13,235 bases of DNA from assembly GCA_947278105.1 (NCBI GenBank), contig CAMYOR010000017.1, positions 1-13,235 of the forward strand, given 5' to 3'. The position numbers and the translations under genes are program-made. This document shows, piece by piece, positions 6,425 through 13,235 of the stretch. The notes beneath the pieces are model-generated. The model ran no database searches and was not told the origin of the DNA. It saw only the letters and a program-made list of their open reading frames with translations. The stretch's first letter is position 1; every line of letters begins with the position of its first letter. Origin of the DNA: an uncultured Tissierellia bacterium (lineage in GTDB: Bacteria > Bacillota > Clostridia > Tissierellales > Peptoniphilaceae).

Positions 6425-7052
6425 ATGTTCCCCTTTCTTCCCTAAGAACCTCTTCTATTTCCTGATACAGGGCTTTGAGATCTTTTTCATTATACAAGAT
6501 TTTATCAGCAAGCTGCTGTTTCTTTTCCAGGGGCATCTGAGCCCGGATCCGGGTCAAGGCCTCTTCTTTTGAAAAACCGTTCCTTTTTTCCAGCCGGGCT
6601 AGCTGCGTCTTTTCACTGGCTGCAACCAGCCAGACGGAATTGATTTTTAGCTGGTCACGCAAAGAACCCATTTCAAAGAGAAGGGGGATATCAAAAAAAA
6701 CAAGACCGTCTTTAAAAGTTTCAGGGGGAAGGGAGTGATACTTTTCCATAAAAACTTGAAAAATAATCGGATGAGTGAGTTGGTCCAGTTCCCTTCTTTT
6801 CTGCGGTTCTCGGAAAACGAGGTCCGATAGGTTTTTTCGGTCAATTTCGCCTTCTTTTGAAAGAATTTTCTGTCCAAAGTGGTCCAAGAGCGCCTGGTAA
6901 GCGGGTCCGCCCTTTTTCATCGCCTGATGATATGCCTGATCTGCATCCAATACAGTATAGCCTTGACTTTTTAAGTAGTTGGTTACTTCGGACTTCCCTG
7001 AGGCAATTCCCCCCGTAAGACCAATGACATAAGGTTCTTTATTTGGCATCAT
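6417..7052 (-). CDS. coaE: Dephospho-CoA kinase
   Basis: CoaE phosphorylates the 3' hydroxyl of dephospho-CoA, the last step of coenzyme A synthesis, in the cytoplasm. The 211-residue product shows the P-loop GGIASGKS (14-21), DAD (36-38) with H42, the DIPLLFE motif (121-127) and the lid region with RIRAQMPLEKK (168-178), in the family order and at normal length. The frame stays open upstream to 7151, but that stretch lies wholly inside polA and has no family similarity. The start is 7052 or the adjacent ATG at 7049. Either overlaps the polA 3' end by 11-14 nt, with only a weak AAAGAG ribosome site, which suggests coupling to polA translation. Confidence 0.95.
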   Translation of the reverse strand: MMPNKEPYVIGLTGGIASGKSEVTNYLKSQGYTVLDADQAYHQAMKKGGPAYQALLDHFGQKILSKEGEIDRKNLSDLVFREPQKRRELDQLTHPIIFQVFMEKYHSLPPETFKDGLVFFDIPLLFEMGSLRDQLKINSVWLVAASEKTQLARLEKRNGFSKEEALTRIRAQMPLEKKQQLADKILYNEKDLKALYQEIEEVLREERGTYA

Positions 7053-9696
7053 ACCAGCTCTTTCCCGTGTTCGTGTCAGCTTCCAGCGCGACTTCAAAGG
7101 CCCCGATGCTTTCCATAATATCCTTGACCTCTTTAGAAAGACCCATGGCAATCTCTTCCTCTGCTTCCACGATCAACTCATCGTGGATCTGAAGGACCAG
7201 CTTTGCTTTTCCCTTATACTGCCTTTGGATCAAATCATCTACCTTAATCATCGCCAGCTTAATAATGTCCGCAGCCGTTCCCTGAATGGGGGTATTTAAC
7301 GCCACCCTTTGTCCAAAAGAACGAATATTAAAATTTTTGCTCTGAAGCTCGGGAATATCCCGGCGTCTGCCATAATAAGTGGTGACATAGCCATCCTCCT
7401 GAGCTCTTTCGACAATATTTTCCATATATTTTTTTATGGAAGGATAAGTATTTTTGTATCGGTTAATATATTCTCCTGCCTCTTCCCTTGAAATTTTGAG
7501 ATTCTGGGAGAGGCCGTAATCGGAGATCCCATAAATAATGCCGAAATTTACGGCCTTTGCCATTGACCGTTCGAGGTCGGTAACTTCGCAGATATCCTTG
7601 TGATTAATTTCTGCTGCCGTTTTTCGATGGATATCCTGGCCATCCCTAAACGCTTTCACCATGGTTTGATCGCCTGAAAGAGCGGCAAGGACCCTTAGCT
7701 CAATTTGGGAATAATCTGCATCAATCAGAAGATTTCCCCTCTCCGCCACAAAAACGGCCCGAAACTTTCTGCCGATCTCGGTTCGAACCGGGATATTTTG
7801 AAGGTTAGGTTCTGTAGATGAAATCCGGCCGGTGGCCGCAACATTTTGCCGGAAAACAGAGCGGATCCGGTGATCCGGATGGATATAGGGCCGGAAACCA
7901 TCGATATAAGTAGATTTGAGCTTCGAATATTGCCGATAATTTAATATGGCTGCCACGACGGGGTGATCGTCCTGAATTCTCTCAAGGACTGATGCCGCCG
8001 TTGAATAACCTGTCTTGGTCTTTTTCCCATGAGGAAGTTTTAAATCATCAAATAAGATTTCTCCCAGCTGCTTGGGAGAATTGATGTTAAATACTTTTCC
8101 GGCGTACTGGTAGACTAAATGTTCAAAGTCTTCAAGCCTTTGGCTGATTTCTTGGTCTAGCTGGTCCAGGACTTTCTCATCAACTCCAATGCCGGTAATT
8201 TCCATATGTGAAAGAACCCGAGCAAGGGGATTTTCGATCCTGGCATAGAGCTCCCCCATCCCCATCTCCTCTAGTTTTTGCAAAAGCTGATCCCTTCCTT
8301 TCTCAATCGCCATTAAAAGGCTAGAGGAATAGGATAAGAGTTCTTCTTTTTTAACATCCTGGAAATTTTTTCGTTTGGCTCCTTTTCCAAGAAGGCTGTC
8401 CCGGTCCTGAATGTTTTCACCTAGCAACCTTTGGGCCATGGAAGAAATTTCATAGGAAGTCCGGTTGGGATTGATCAGATACTCCATCAGCATCACGTCT
8501 TCATAGGGAGCCTGAAAATCAATACCCAGCTTATTTAACAAAACTATGGATTCTTTAATATCATAAGCGAGAAAATGAGGCCCTTCCTTTTCAAACAGGG
8601 GGGCAAAAATTCTTTGAAATTCATTTTCCCTTCCAGCAATTGGCAAAAGGACAGTCTCTTGTCCATCGAAAAAAGCGGCGAAAATTGGCTTTGCTTGAAT
8701 GTAGCTTTCCTCATCTGGATAAATGGCGAATGTGATCTCCTTGACCTTTGAAATGCTTTGATTATAAGATTCCCACTCTGCCGGCTCCAGGAACCTTGCA
8801 GGAGGCTTGGTGGCCTCTGCTTTTTTTTCCGGGGAAAACCGATCCGCAAAGGAGCGAAATTCGAGTGCCTGAAAGCGTTCATTCAATTTTTCTTTGTTCG
8901 GGGCTTGAGGAATGAAGTCCTCCAGGCTTCCTTCCATCGGAAGATCTCTTAAAATGGTTCCCAATTCTCGGCTCAGCAAGGCCTGGGCATGATTTTCACG
9001 AAGATTTTCTCTGAGCTTATTGCCTGAGATCCTGTCTAAATTTTCATAGACGCCTTCCAGGGTCCCATACTCATGGATGAGCTTCAGAGCGGTTTTTTCC
9101 CCTACTCCGGGCACCCCAGGAATATTGTCGGAAGCATCTCCCTGTAGGCCTTTGACTTCAATAAAACTTTGGGGACGAATCCCATATTTTTCCTGGATCC
9201 ACTTTTCGTCCACTAGCTCGAGCTGGGAGATACCTTTTTTTGTGTAAAGAACTCTGGTCATTGAATTAACGAGCTGAAAGTAATCCCGGTCTCCGGTCAA
9301 AAGGATGCTTGATAGCCCGGCTTCTTCTGCTCTTTTTGAAAGGGTCCCGATAATATCATCCGCTTCAAAGCCCTTCCGGTCCATCTGCCGAACGCCGAGC
9401 AAGTCTAAGATGTCTTTGGTCATCCCAAATTGGGCCGTCAGCTCAGAAGGGGTTTCTTTGCGATTCCCCTTATAGGCTTTATAGTTTTCTGCTCGAAAGG
9501 TAGGCTCGCTCCGATCAAAGGCGACCACAATATAATCGGGCTTTACCATCTCAACGGCCTTCCAATACATCATTAAAAAACCATAAACTCCATTCGTAAA
9601 GATCCCATCCGTGGTGGTCAGCTTTCGAATCGCATAGAAGGCTCGAAAAAGAAGGCTGGATCCGTCAATCATAAGAAAGGTTTTCTTCTTCAGCAT
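7039..9696 (-). CDS. polA: DNA polymerase I
   Basis: PolA removes RNA primers and fills gaps in Okazaki fragment maturation and excision repair. The 885-residue protein has the 5'-3' flap nuclease domain (1 to about 290; D11, D61, E111, D113, D114, D136, D138, D187, D190; helix-hairpin-helix IPGVPGVGEKTA at 192-203). The middle domain (about 315-480) is shaped like a 3'-5' exonuclease but lacks the DxE motif (FAIYPDEE instead) and the late catalytic aspartate, so proofreading should be absent, as in Bacillus PolA. The polymerase domain is intact: motif A DYSQIELR (D661), motif B K714 with NFGIIYG (717-723), motif C HDE (838-840). GAGGAGG lies 4 nt before the ATG. It is first in polA-coaE-SLT and begins 16 nt after a tRNA terminator. 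Confidence 0.98.
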   Translation of the reverse strand: MLKKKTFLMIDGSSLLFRAFYAIRKLTTTDGIFTNGVYGFLMMYWKAVEMVKPDYIVVAFDRSEPTFRAENYKAYKGNRKETPSELTAQFGMTKDILDLLGVRQMDRKGFEADDIIGTLSKRAEEAGLSSILLTGDRDYFQLVNSMTRVLYTKKGISQLELVDEKWIQEKYGIRPQSFIEVKGLQGDASDNIPGVPGVGEKTALKLIHEYGTLEGVYENLDRISGNKLRENLRENHAQALLSRELGTILRDLPMEGSLEDFIPQAPNKEKLNERFQALEFRSFADRFSPEKKAEATKPPARFLEPAEWESYNQSISKVKEITFAIYPDEESYIQAKPIFAAFFDGQETVLLPIAGRENEFQRIFAPLFEKEGPHFLAYDIKESIVLLNKLGIDFQAPYEDVMLMEYLINPNRTSYEISSMAQRLLGENIQDRDSLLGKGAKRKNFQDVKKEELLSYSSSLLMAIEKGRDQLLQKLEEMGMGELYARIENPLARVLSHMEITGIGVDEKVLDQLDQEISQRLEDFEHLVYQYAGKVFNINSPKQLGEILFDDLKLPHGKKTKTGYSTAASVLERIQDDHPVVAAILNYRQYSKLKSTYIDGFRPYIHPDHRIRSVFRQNVAATGRISSTEPNLQNIPVRTEIGRKFRAVFVAERGNLLIDADYSQIELRVLAALSGDQTMVKAFRDGQDIHRKTAAEINHKDICEVTDLERSMAKAVNFGIIYGISDYGLSQNLKISREEAGEYINRYKNTYPSIKKYMENIVERAQEDGYVTTYYGRRRDIPELQSKNFNIRSFGQRVALNTPIQGTAADIIKLAMIKVDDLIQRQYKGKAKLVLQIHDELIVEAEEEIAMGLSKEVKDIMESIGAFEVALEADTNTGKSWYDAK

Positions 9697-9712
9697 AGGT
9701 CCTCCTCAATAT

Positions 9713-9735
9713 AAAAAAACCACGCCTATGCGTGG
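9713..9735 (-). terminator. Short intrinsic terminator between tRNA-Leu(CAA) and polA
   Basis: Minus strand: CCACGC pairs with GCGTGG (6 bp, three or more G-C pairs), loop ATAG, followed by seven T residues (9713-9719). The hairpin starts 7 nt after the tRNA 3' end. Six T residues also precede it, but on the plus strand no T-tract follows, so it should work only on the minus strand. The stem is short, so read-through into polA is plausible. Confidence 0.8.
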
Positions 9736-9741
9736 AAAAAA

Positions 9742-9826
9742 TGCTGGTGGTGGGACTTGAACCCACACGCGGCGAAGCCGCAACAGATTTTGAGTCTGTC
9801 TCGTCTGCCAATTCCGACACACCAGC
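9742..9826 (-). tRNA. tRNA-Leu, anticodon CAA
   Basis: The 85-nt gene folds as a class II tRNA. The acceptor stem pairs GCTGGTG with CACCAGC, with discriminator A. The D arm has the GGAATTGGCAGAC block. The anticodon stem ACAGA/TCTGT holds loop CTCAAAA, giving anticodon CAA (reads UUG). The variable arm is GCGGC/GCCGC with loop TTC, and the T arm is GTGGG-TTCAAGT-CCCAC. CCA is not encoded. It has a candidate promoter just upstream and a terminator 7 nt downstream, and it precedes polA. Confidence 0.96.
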
Positions 9827-9836
9827 TTACCGAATT

Positions 9837-9865
9837 ACTCTAGCAAAAAACTTTTTAAATGGCAA
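9837..9865 (-). promoter_or_regulatory. Candidate sigma-A promoter for tRNA-Leu(CAA)
   Basis: Minus strand: TTGCCA (9860-9865, 5/6) and TAGAGT (9837-9842, 4/6) are 17 nt apart, placing the start near 9830, about 4 nt before the tRNA. It is the nearest recognisable promoter upstream of polA too. Confidence 0.6.
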
Positions 9866-9946
9866 TAGGTTTTCCCACCCGTTGATTTTATAAGTATATC
9901 ACGAAGGGCCTCTGCCGTCTTTTTTCATTCCATTCCTCTTTTAATC

Positions 9947-9976
9947 TTGAAGGCTCTTTTTCCTATCCGATATAAT
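9947..9976 (+). promoter_or_regulatory. Sigma-A promoter for the helicase gene
   Basis: TTGAAG (9947-9952, 4/6) and a perfect TATAAT (9971-9976) are 18 nt apart. The start is expected near 9984, giving a leader under 20 nt that contains AAAGGAGG (9989-9996). It is arranged divergently from the tRNA-Leu(CAA) promoter, with about 80 nt between the two -35 boxes. Confidence 0.75.
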
Positions 9977-10001
9977 GAGTTCCTGAAGAAAGGAGGATTG
10001 G

Positions 10002-11864
10002 ATGGAATTTACTTGTGCCCAAAAGGAGGCTATTGCACATAAGGAAGGTCCCTGCTTAGTTTTAGCCGTTCCGGGTTCAGGAAAAACTACGGTCCTTCTC
10101 GCTCGCCTCCGGTCCCTGATCCAGGCTGGCGTGCCTCCGGAAAATATTTGTTCGATTACCTTTTCCCGGCTCCAGGCCTTGGATATGAAGGAACGTTTCT
10201 CCCATGATCCTTCCTTTACCCATGACAGCCGCCTTACCTTTTCCACGATCCATGCCTTCTGCTACCGAATTCTTAGAGCCTATGCCCATAAGAACAAGAG
10301 CCAGCTGACCTTGATTGAGGGGTCAGGGCAGTGGAACAAATACCAGATTGTTGGCCGTTTTTTCAAAGAATCTCGTGGCTACTCCATGTCTGAGGATGAA
10401 GCGGAGGATTTTTTTCGCATTGACGGCTATCTGAAAAATTCTCTGATTACTTACCGTCAATACCGAAAAATTACGAAGGATTCTTTCAGTGATTTTGAGA
10501 AAATTTCCCAAAATTATGAGGCCTTTAAAGCCGACCATGACTTGATTGATTTCGACGATATGCTTGTCAAGGCTTTAAGGGCTCTCGACCTTGATCCTGA
10601 CCTTCTTTTTGGATTACGGAAGCGTTTTTCCTACCTTCAGGTGGATGAGGCTCAGGATACTTCTCCCATCCAATTTCGCATTATTGAAAAGCTGGCTGCT
10701 CCAAAAAACAACCTCTTTATGGCCGCAGATGATGACCAGGCCATTTATGGCTTTCGCGGGGCTGACCCCTACTATCTTCTTCATTTTAAAGAAATCTATC
10801 CCCAGGCCCGGGTTATTAAGATGGAGGAGAATCACCGGTCAACCGGAAATATCGTCCGCCTGGCCTCCGGGTTCATTTGTTACAATGAAAACCGCTATGA
10901 AAAAAAAGCAGAGGCTACCCAGGAGGGATCAGAGAAAATCAAGTTATTTCTGGTGAAGAATCTGGAGAAAGAAATGAGGCTGCTAGAGAAAAATTTAGAA
11001 GCAGACCTGAAAGAAGGAACCGTTGCCATTCTCTTTCGAAATAATTTATCAATGATCGGCCCGGCGCAAATCCTCCTAGAAAAAGGGATTCATTTTGAAT
11101 CTCAGGCCCGGGCAGATCGATTTTTTCACCATCGTGTTTTTCAGGACATTCGGGCAATATTGCGCTTTGCCCAGGATCCATGGAATCTTTCGATTTTCAA
11201 AGATATTTACTATAAATTAAATGCTTTTATTAAAAAGTCCTTTCTGGAAGAAATTTCCAATGGAGATCCCAGCCTTCCTATTTTGGACCGGGTGGCTGCT
11301 CTTCCTCAGACACAAAATCATTTTTATCAGGAAAAATTGAGAAAGCTAAAAAAAACCTTTGACCGAATGAAGGGGGAAAGCCCCCTTGAGGCGATTGAAG
11401 AAATCGAAACTTGTCTGGGCTACGGGGACTATCTTACTGAGAATGCCCGTTTAGGGGACTCTTTTGCGATGACTGCGCAAAGAATCCTGGAAATTATAAA
11501 GTACCTTTCCAGAGGAGTGAGAACCTTGGCAGAATGGGAGAGGCGCATGGATATTTTAAATGAGGAAATAAAAAATTCTTCAAAAAAGAAGGCCGATCTT
11601 ACCCTGTCCACCATCCATGGGGCAAAGGGACTGGAATACGACACGGTCTGGCTAATTGATCTCATACAAAATGAATTCCCTTCTATTATGGCTCTGGATC
11701 TTAACGATAGCGGAAATACAAGGCTTTTAGAGGAAGAAAGAAGGCTTTTTTACGTCGGCATGACCAGGGCAAAAAAAAGACTGAGACTGGTAGGCAGGCG
11801 AAGTATGAACGGGCGCCCGACAAAGCCCTCTCAGTTTTTGGAAGAAATTCAGCATGAATCGTGA
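10002..11864 (+). CDS. UvrD/PcrA-like superfamily 1 DNA helicase
   Basis: The product is an ATP-driven 3'-5' DNA helicase of SF1A, presumably in repair or replication-fork maintenance. Motifs appear in order in the 620 residues: Q motif (F3, Q7), Walker A AVPGSGKTT (22-30), Ib FSTIHAFC (80-87), Walker B VDEAQDTS (214-221), III ADDDQAIYGFRGA (242-254), IV ENHRST (276-281), V LSTIHGAKGLEYDTVW (535-550) and VI with VGMTRAKKRL, arginine finger R589. Motif Ia reads ITFSRLQALDMKER (52-65) instead of the usual TFTNKAAxEM form. The protein is about 100 residues shorter than typical PcrA and lacks a Tudor-like C-terminal extension, so it is probably one of the extra short UvrD-like helicases of Clostridia, not the housekeeping PcrA. 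AAAGGAGG lies 5 nt before the ATG. It ends 11 nt from a convergent gene with no visible terminator. Confidence 0.92.
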   Translation: MEFTCAQKEAIAHKEGPCLVLAVPGSGKTTVLLARLRSLIQAGVPPENICSITFSRLQALDMKERFSHDPSFTHDSRLTFSTIHAFCYRILRAYAHKNKSQLTLIEGSGQWNKYQIVGRFFKESRGYSMSEDEAEDFFRIDGYLKNSLITYRQYRKITKDSFSDFEKISQNYEAFKADHDLIDFDDMLVKALRALDLDPDLLFGLRKRFSYLQVDEAQDTSPIQFRIIEKLAAPKNNLFMAADDDQAIYGFRGADPYYLLHFKEIYPQARVIKMEENHRSTGNIVRLASGFICYNENRYEKKAEATQEGSEKIKLFLVKNLEKEMRLLEKNLEADLKEGTVAILFRNNLSMIGPAQILLEKGIHFESQARADRFFHHRVFQDIRAILRFAQDPWNLSIFKDIYYKLNAFIKKSFLEEISNGDPSLPILDRVAALPQTQNHFYQEKLRKLKKTFDRMKGESPLEAIEEIETCLGYGDYLTENARLGDSFAMTAQRILEIIKYLSRGVRTLAEWERRMDILNEEIKNSSKKKADLTLSTIHGAKGLEYDTVWLIDLIQNEFPSIMALDLNDSGNTRLLEEERRLFYVGMTRAKKRLRLVGRRSMNGRPTKPSQFLEEIQHES

Positions 11865-11875
11865 ACAGGAGAACC

Positions 11876-12433
11876 CTATACTGCCCCTTCCGGTCTTTTC
11901 ATTCGTTCGCAGTCCTTCTTATTAAAGGAAACCAGTTCATCAAAGGTGCAGGGCGTAAAACCAATAATATCCACTCCACAGTTCAGGGCTTTAAAAAGAT
12001 GATGGGATTTTTCCTGATTCAAAGAGGGGTGGTTGTGAATATGGCCATAAATATGCCAGGTTCCAAAATAAAAGCCGTCCCATTCCAATAGTGGATAGTG
12101 AAAAAGAACTAAACGGTGGTCCTCATCTTTTATCACGAGATAATCACTGATTTCGACGAAATATTTTTTCAAATTTGGATTTTTTTTGATGATTTCATCA
12201 TGGTTGCCGCAAATCAGATGGAGGCGGCCATTTAATTGCGATAAATATTTGGAAGGGTCTGAAGTCCTGTAAACAAGATCTCCAACAATATAAACATCAT
12301 CATATTCCCTGACTACCCGGTTCCAGTTTTGGATCATGACCCGGTCCATTTCCTCTACGCTGGTAAAGGGCCGATGGCAAAACTTGATTACACGGGCGTC
12401 GCCGAAATGACAGTCGGCGATATAGTATTTCAT
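11876..12433 (-). CDS. Calcineurin-like metallophosphoesterase
   Basis: This 185-residue protein has the dinuclear metal site of the calcineurin-like fold: D7 and H9 in IADCHFGD, D52 in VGDLVYR, N77 and H78 in GNHD, H112 in FHYPLLEW, and H131 and H133 in YGHIHNH. No signal peptide or membrane segment is present, so it acts in the cytoplasm. It resembles small single-domain bacterial and phage phosphoesterases of the type with a DxHFGH start. Its substrate cannot be told from sequence; phosphodiesters or nucleotides are possible. The ATG directly follows the TGA of the upstream rsuA-type gene (TGAATG), with GAGGAG in the end of that gene, so the two are co-translated. Confidence 0.9.
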   Translation of the reverse strand: MKYYIADCHFGDARVIKFCHRPFTSVEEMDRVMIQNWNRVVREYDDVYIVGDLVYRTSDPSKYLSQLNGRLHLICGNHDEIIKKNPNLKKYFVEISDYLVIKDEDHRLVLFHYPLLEWDGFYFGTWHIYGHIHNHPSLNQEKSHHLFKALNCGVDIIGFTPCTFDELVSFNKKDCERMKRPEGAV

Positions 12434-13180
12434 TCACTCCTCTTCCCTAATCCTATTCTCTTGCCTCTCAGAACCGACAGACCTTCGAAGATCTTCGATT
12501 TCGTCCGGGCTTAAAGGGCGGTAATCTCCGGGGGCTAGATCTTCCGGAAGCTTTAAGTCAGCAAACTGAATTCTTTTTAATTTTAGGACATATTTCCCGC
12601 AATTTGCAAACATTCTTTTGATTTGATGGTATTTCCCTTCCGAGATCGTCACACGTCCACAGGTTTCTGATAAAATTTCCAGTTTAGCCGGCTGAGTGAG
12701 AATCCCTTCCGGCTTGAGGATGATTCCCTCGCGAAAAGAAACAAGGTCGGCTTCTTCAATAGGCTGGTCCAGGTCTGCGATATAGACTTTTTTGACATGG
12801 CGGCCGGGACTTAATAGGCGGTGAGAAAGCCTGCCATCATTGGTAATCAAAAGAAGTCCGCTGGTATCTTTGTCCAGCCTTCCGGCCGGAAAAAGTCCTT
12901 TCCGCTGATCCTCTTTTCGGATCAGATCAATGACCGTCTTTTCCCGATCCCTGGAAGCAGATACCACGTCGGTAGGTTTATTCATTAAATAATAGACATA
13001 AGGGTCTGTTCGGACCTTTCCTCCGTCAATAAGAAGATGCGCATTTTCCTCCACTTTTGTTTTTGGAAGATTAATGATTTCTCCATTTACCTGAACCCGG
13101 CCTTCTTTGATCTTTTCAGATACTTCTTTTCGTGAACCCAGTCCCGCATTTGCCAGTAATTTATCCAGCCTGACTTTCAT
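12434..13180 (-). CDS. rsuA: RsuA-family rRNA pseudouridine synthase
   Basis: The enzyme isomerises a uridine in rRNA, most likely the single 16S site (U516 in E. coli numbering). The 248 residues contain an N-terminal S4 RNA-binding domain (about 1-58, RLDKLLANAGLGSRKEV) and a catalytic domain with GRLDKDTSGLLLITNDG (100-116, D103 catalytic), LLSPGRHVKKVY (122-133) and the C-terminal EGKYHQIKRMF motif (181-191). The LDKLLAN-GSRKEV start resembles RsuA more than the RluB group, which usually has VASRRKAEELI-type sequence. The ATG at 13180 is chosen because AGGTGA sits 5 nt before it; the GTG at 13189 and ATG at 13186 overlap that site. The charged tail from about 232 is dispensable-looking. 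Confidence 0.92.
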   Translation of the reverse strand: MKVRLDKLLANAGLGSRKEVSEKIKEGRVQVNGEIINLPKTKVEENAHLLIDGGKVRTDPYVYYLMNKPTDVVSASRDREKTVIDLIRKEDQRKGLFPAGRLDKDTSGLLLITNDGRLSHRLLSPGRHVKKVYIADLDQPIEEADLVSFREGIILKPEGILTQPAKLEILSETCGRVTISEGKYHQIKRMFANCGKYVLKLKRIQFADLKLPEDLAPGDYRPLSPDEIEDLRRSVGSERQENRIREEE

Positions 13181-13224
13181 TAACATCACCTGCTTTTTAG
13201 AAAATTCTTTACGTAGACTTTATC

Positions 13225-13230
13225 ATTATA
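13225..13230 (-). promoter_or_regulatory. Probable -10 box of the rsuA-phosphoesterase unit
   Basis: A perfect TATAAT lies on the minus strand 45 nt before the rsuA start. The -35 box would lie around 13247-13253, beyond the window, so the promoter cannot be confirmed here. Confidence 0.45.
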
Positions 13231-13235
13231 TCCTG

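Noticed and set aside
7053..7151. Upstream extension of coaE to 7151
   Set aside because: It is wholly inside polA in another frame, and the CoaE family starts just before the P-loop.
9697..9713. TATATT as a -10 box just before polA
   Set aside because: A start 7 nt downstream would fall in the ribosome site, and no -35 is placed upstream apart from terminator sequence.
1..13235. Mobile elements, CRISPR repeats, phage or defence genes
   Set aside because: No transposase, integrase, regularly spaced repeats or nuclease/toxin signatures were seen; the tRNA genes are not flanked by attachment-site duplications in this window.

Overview
The window reads as chromosome of an anaerobic, moderately low-GC Firmicute of class Clostridia. 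The grounds are a complete clostridial-type Rnf operon (order C-D-G-E-A-B), strong AAGGAGG-type ribosome binding sites, sigma-A promoters with 17-18 nt spacers, short hairpin-plus-T-tract terminators, a PolA with a decayed proofreading domain, and a polA-coaE-lytic transglycosylase cluster. The genus cannot be fixed from the sequence. No mobile element, CRISPR array, phage gene or obvious defence system is visible. Every gene belongs to a known family, and the less ordinary features are in the regulatory layout.

Layout, left to right. Positions 1-275 (minus) hold the start of a small membrane-anchored NusG domain II protein with its own promoter. Positions 394-425 are the terminator of the rnf operon. 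Positions 455-5458 (minus) are rnfCDGEAB, tightly packed with overlapping or nearly touching genes. Upstream of rnfC come a terminator (5490-5522), tRNA-Leu(GAG) (5533-5616) and a near-consensus promoter (5635-5663). Positions 5765-9696 (minus) are polA, coaE and a lytic transglycosylase gene, overlapping end to start. Upstream of polA is again a terminator (9713-9735), a tRNA-Leu, this time CAA (9742-9826), and a promoter. Going the other way, a UvrD/PcrA-like helicase gene (10002-11864, plus) has its own promoter. It converges on a two-gene minus-strand unit, rsuA-type pseudouridine synthase then metallophosphoesterase (13180-11876), whose -10 box lies at the right edge.

How the genes work together. 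Rnf is a membrane ferredoxin:NAD+ oxidoreductase that couples electron flow to Na+ or H+ export. RnfB takes electrons from ferredoxin, RnfA/E carry a membrane Fe-S site, RnfG/D carry covalent FMN, and RnfC meets NAD. PolA and the helicase are DNA replication and repair functions, CoaE completes coenzyme A synthesis, the transglycosylase trims peptidoglycan, and RsuA modifies rRNA.

The most notable observation is that two different tRNA-Leu genes are each followed by an intrinsic terminator and then, within 16-31 nt, by the start codon of a major operon (rnf and polA). This leaves little or no room for a conventional promoter, so both operons may depend on tRNA terminator read-through or on a cryptic short-leader promoter. 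Non-coding gaps are all under 200 nt and are accounted for by the listed sites.
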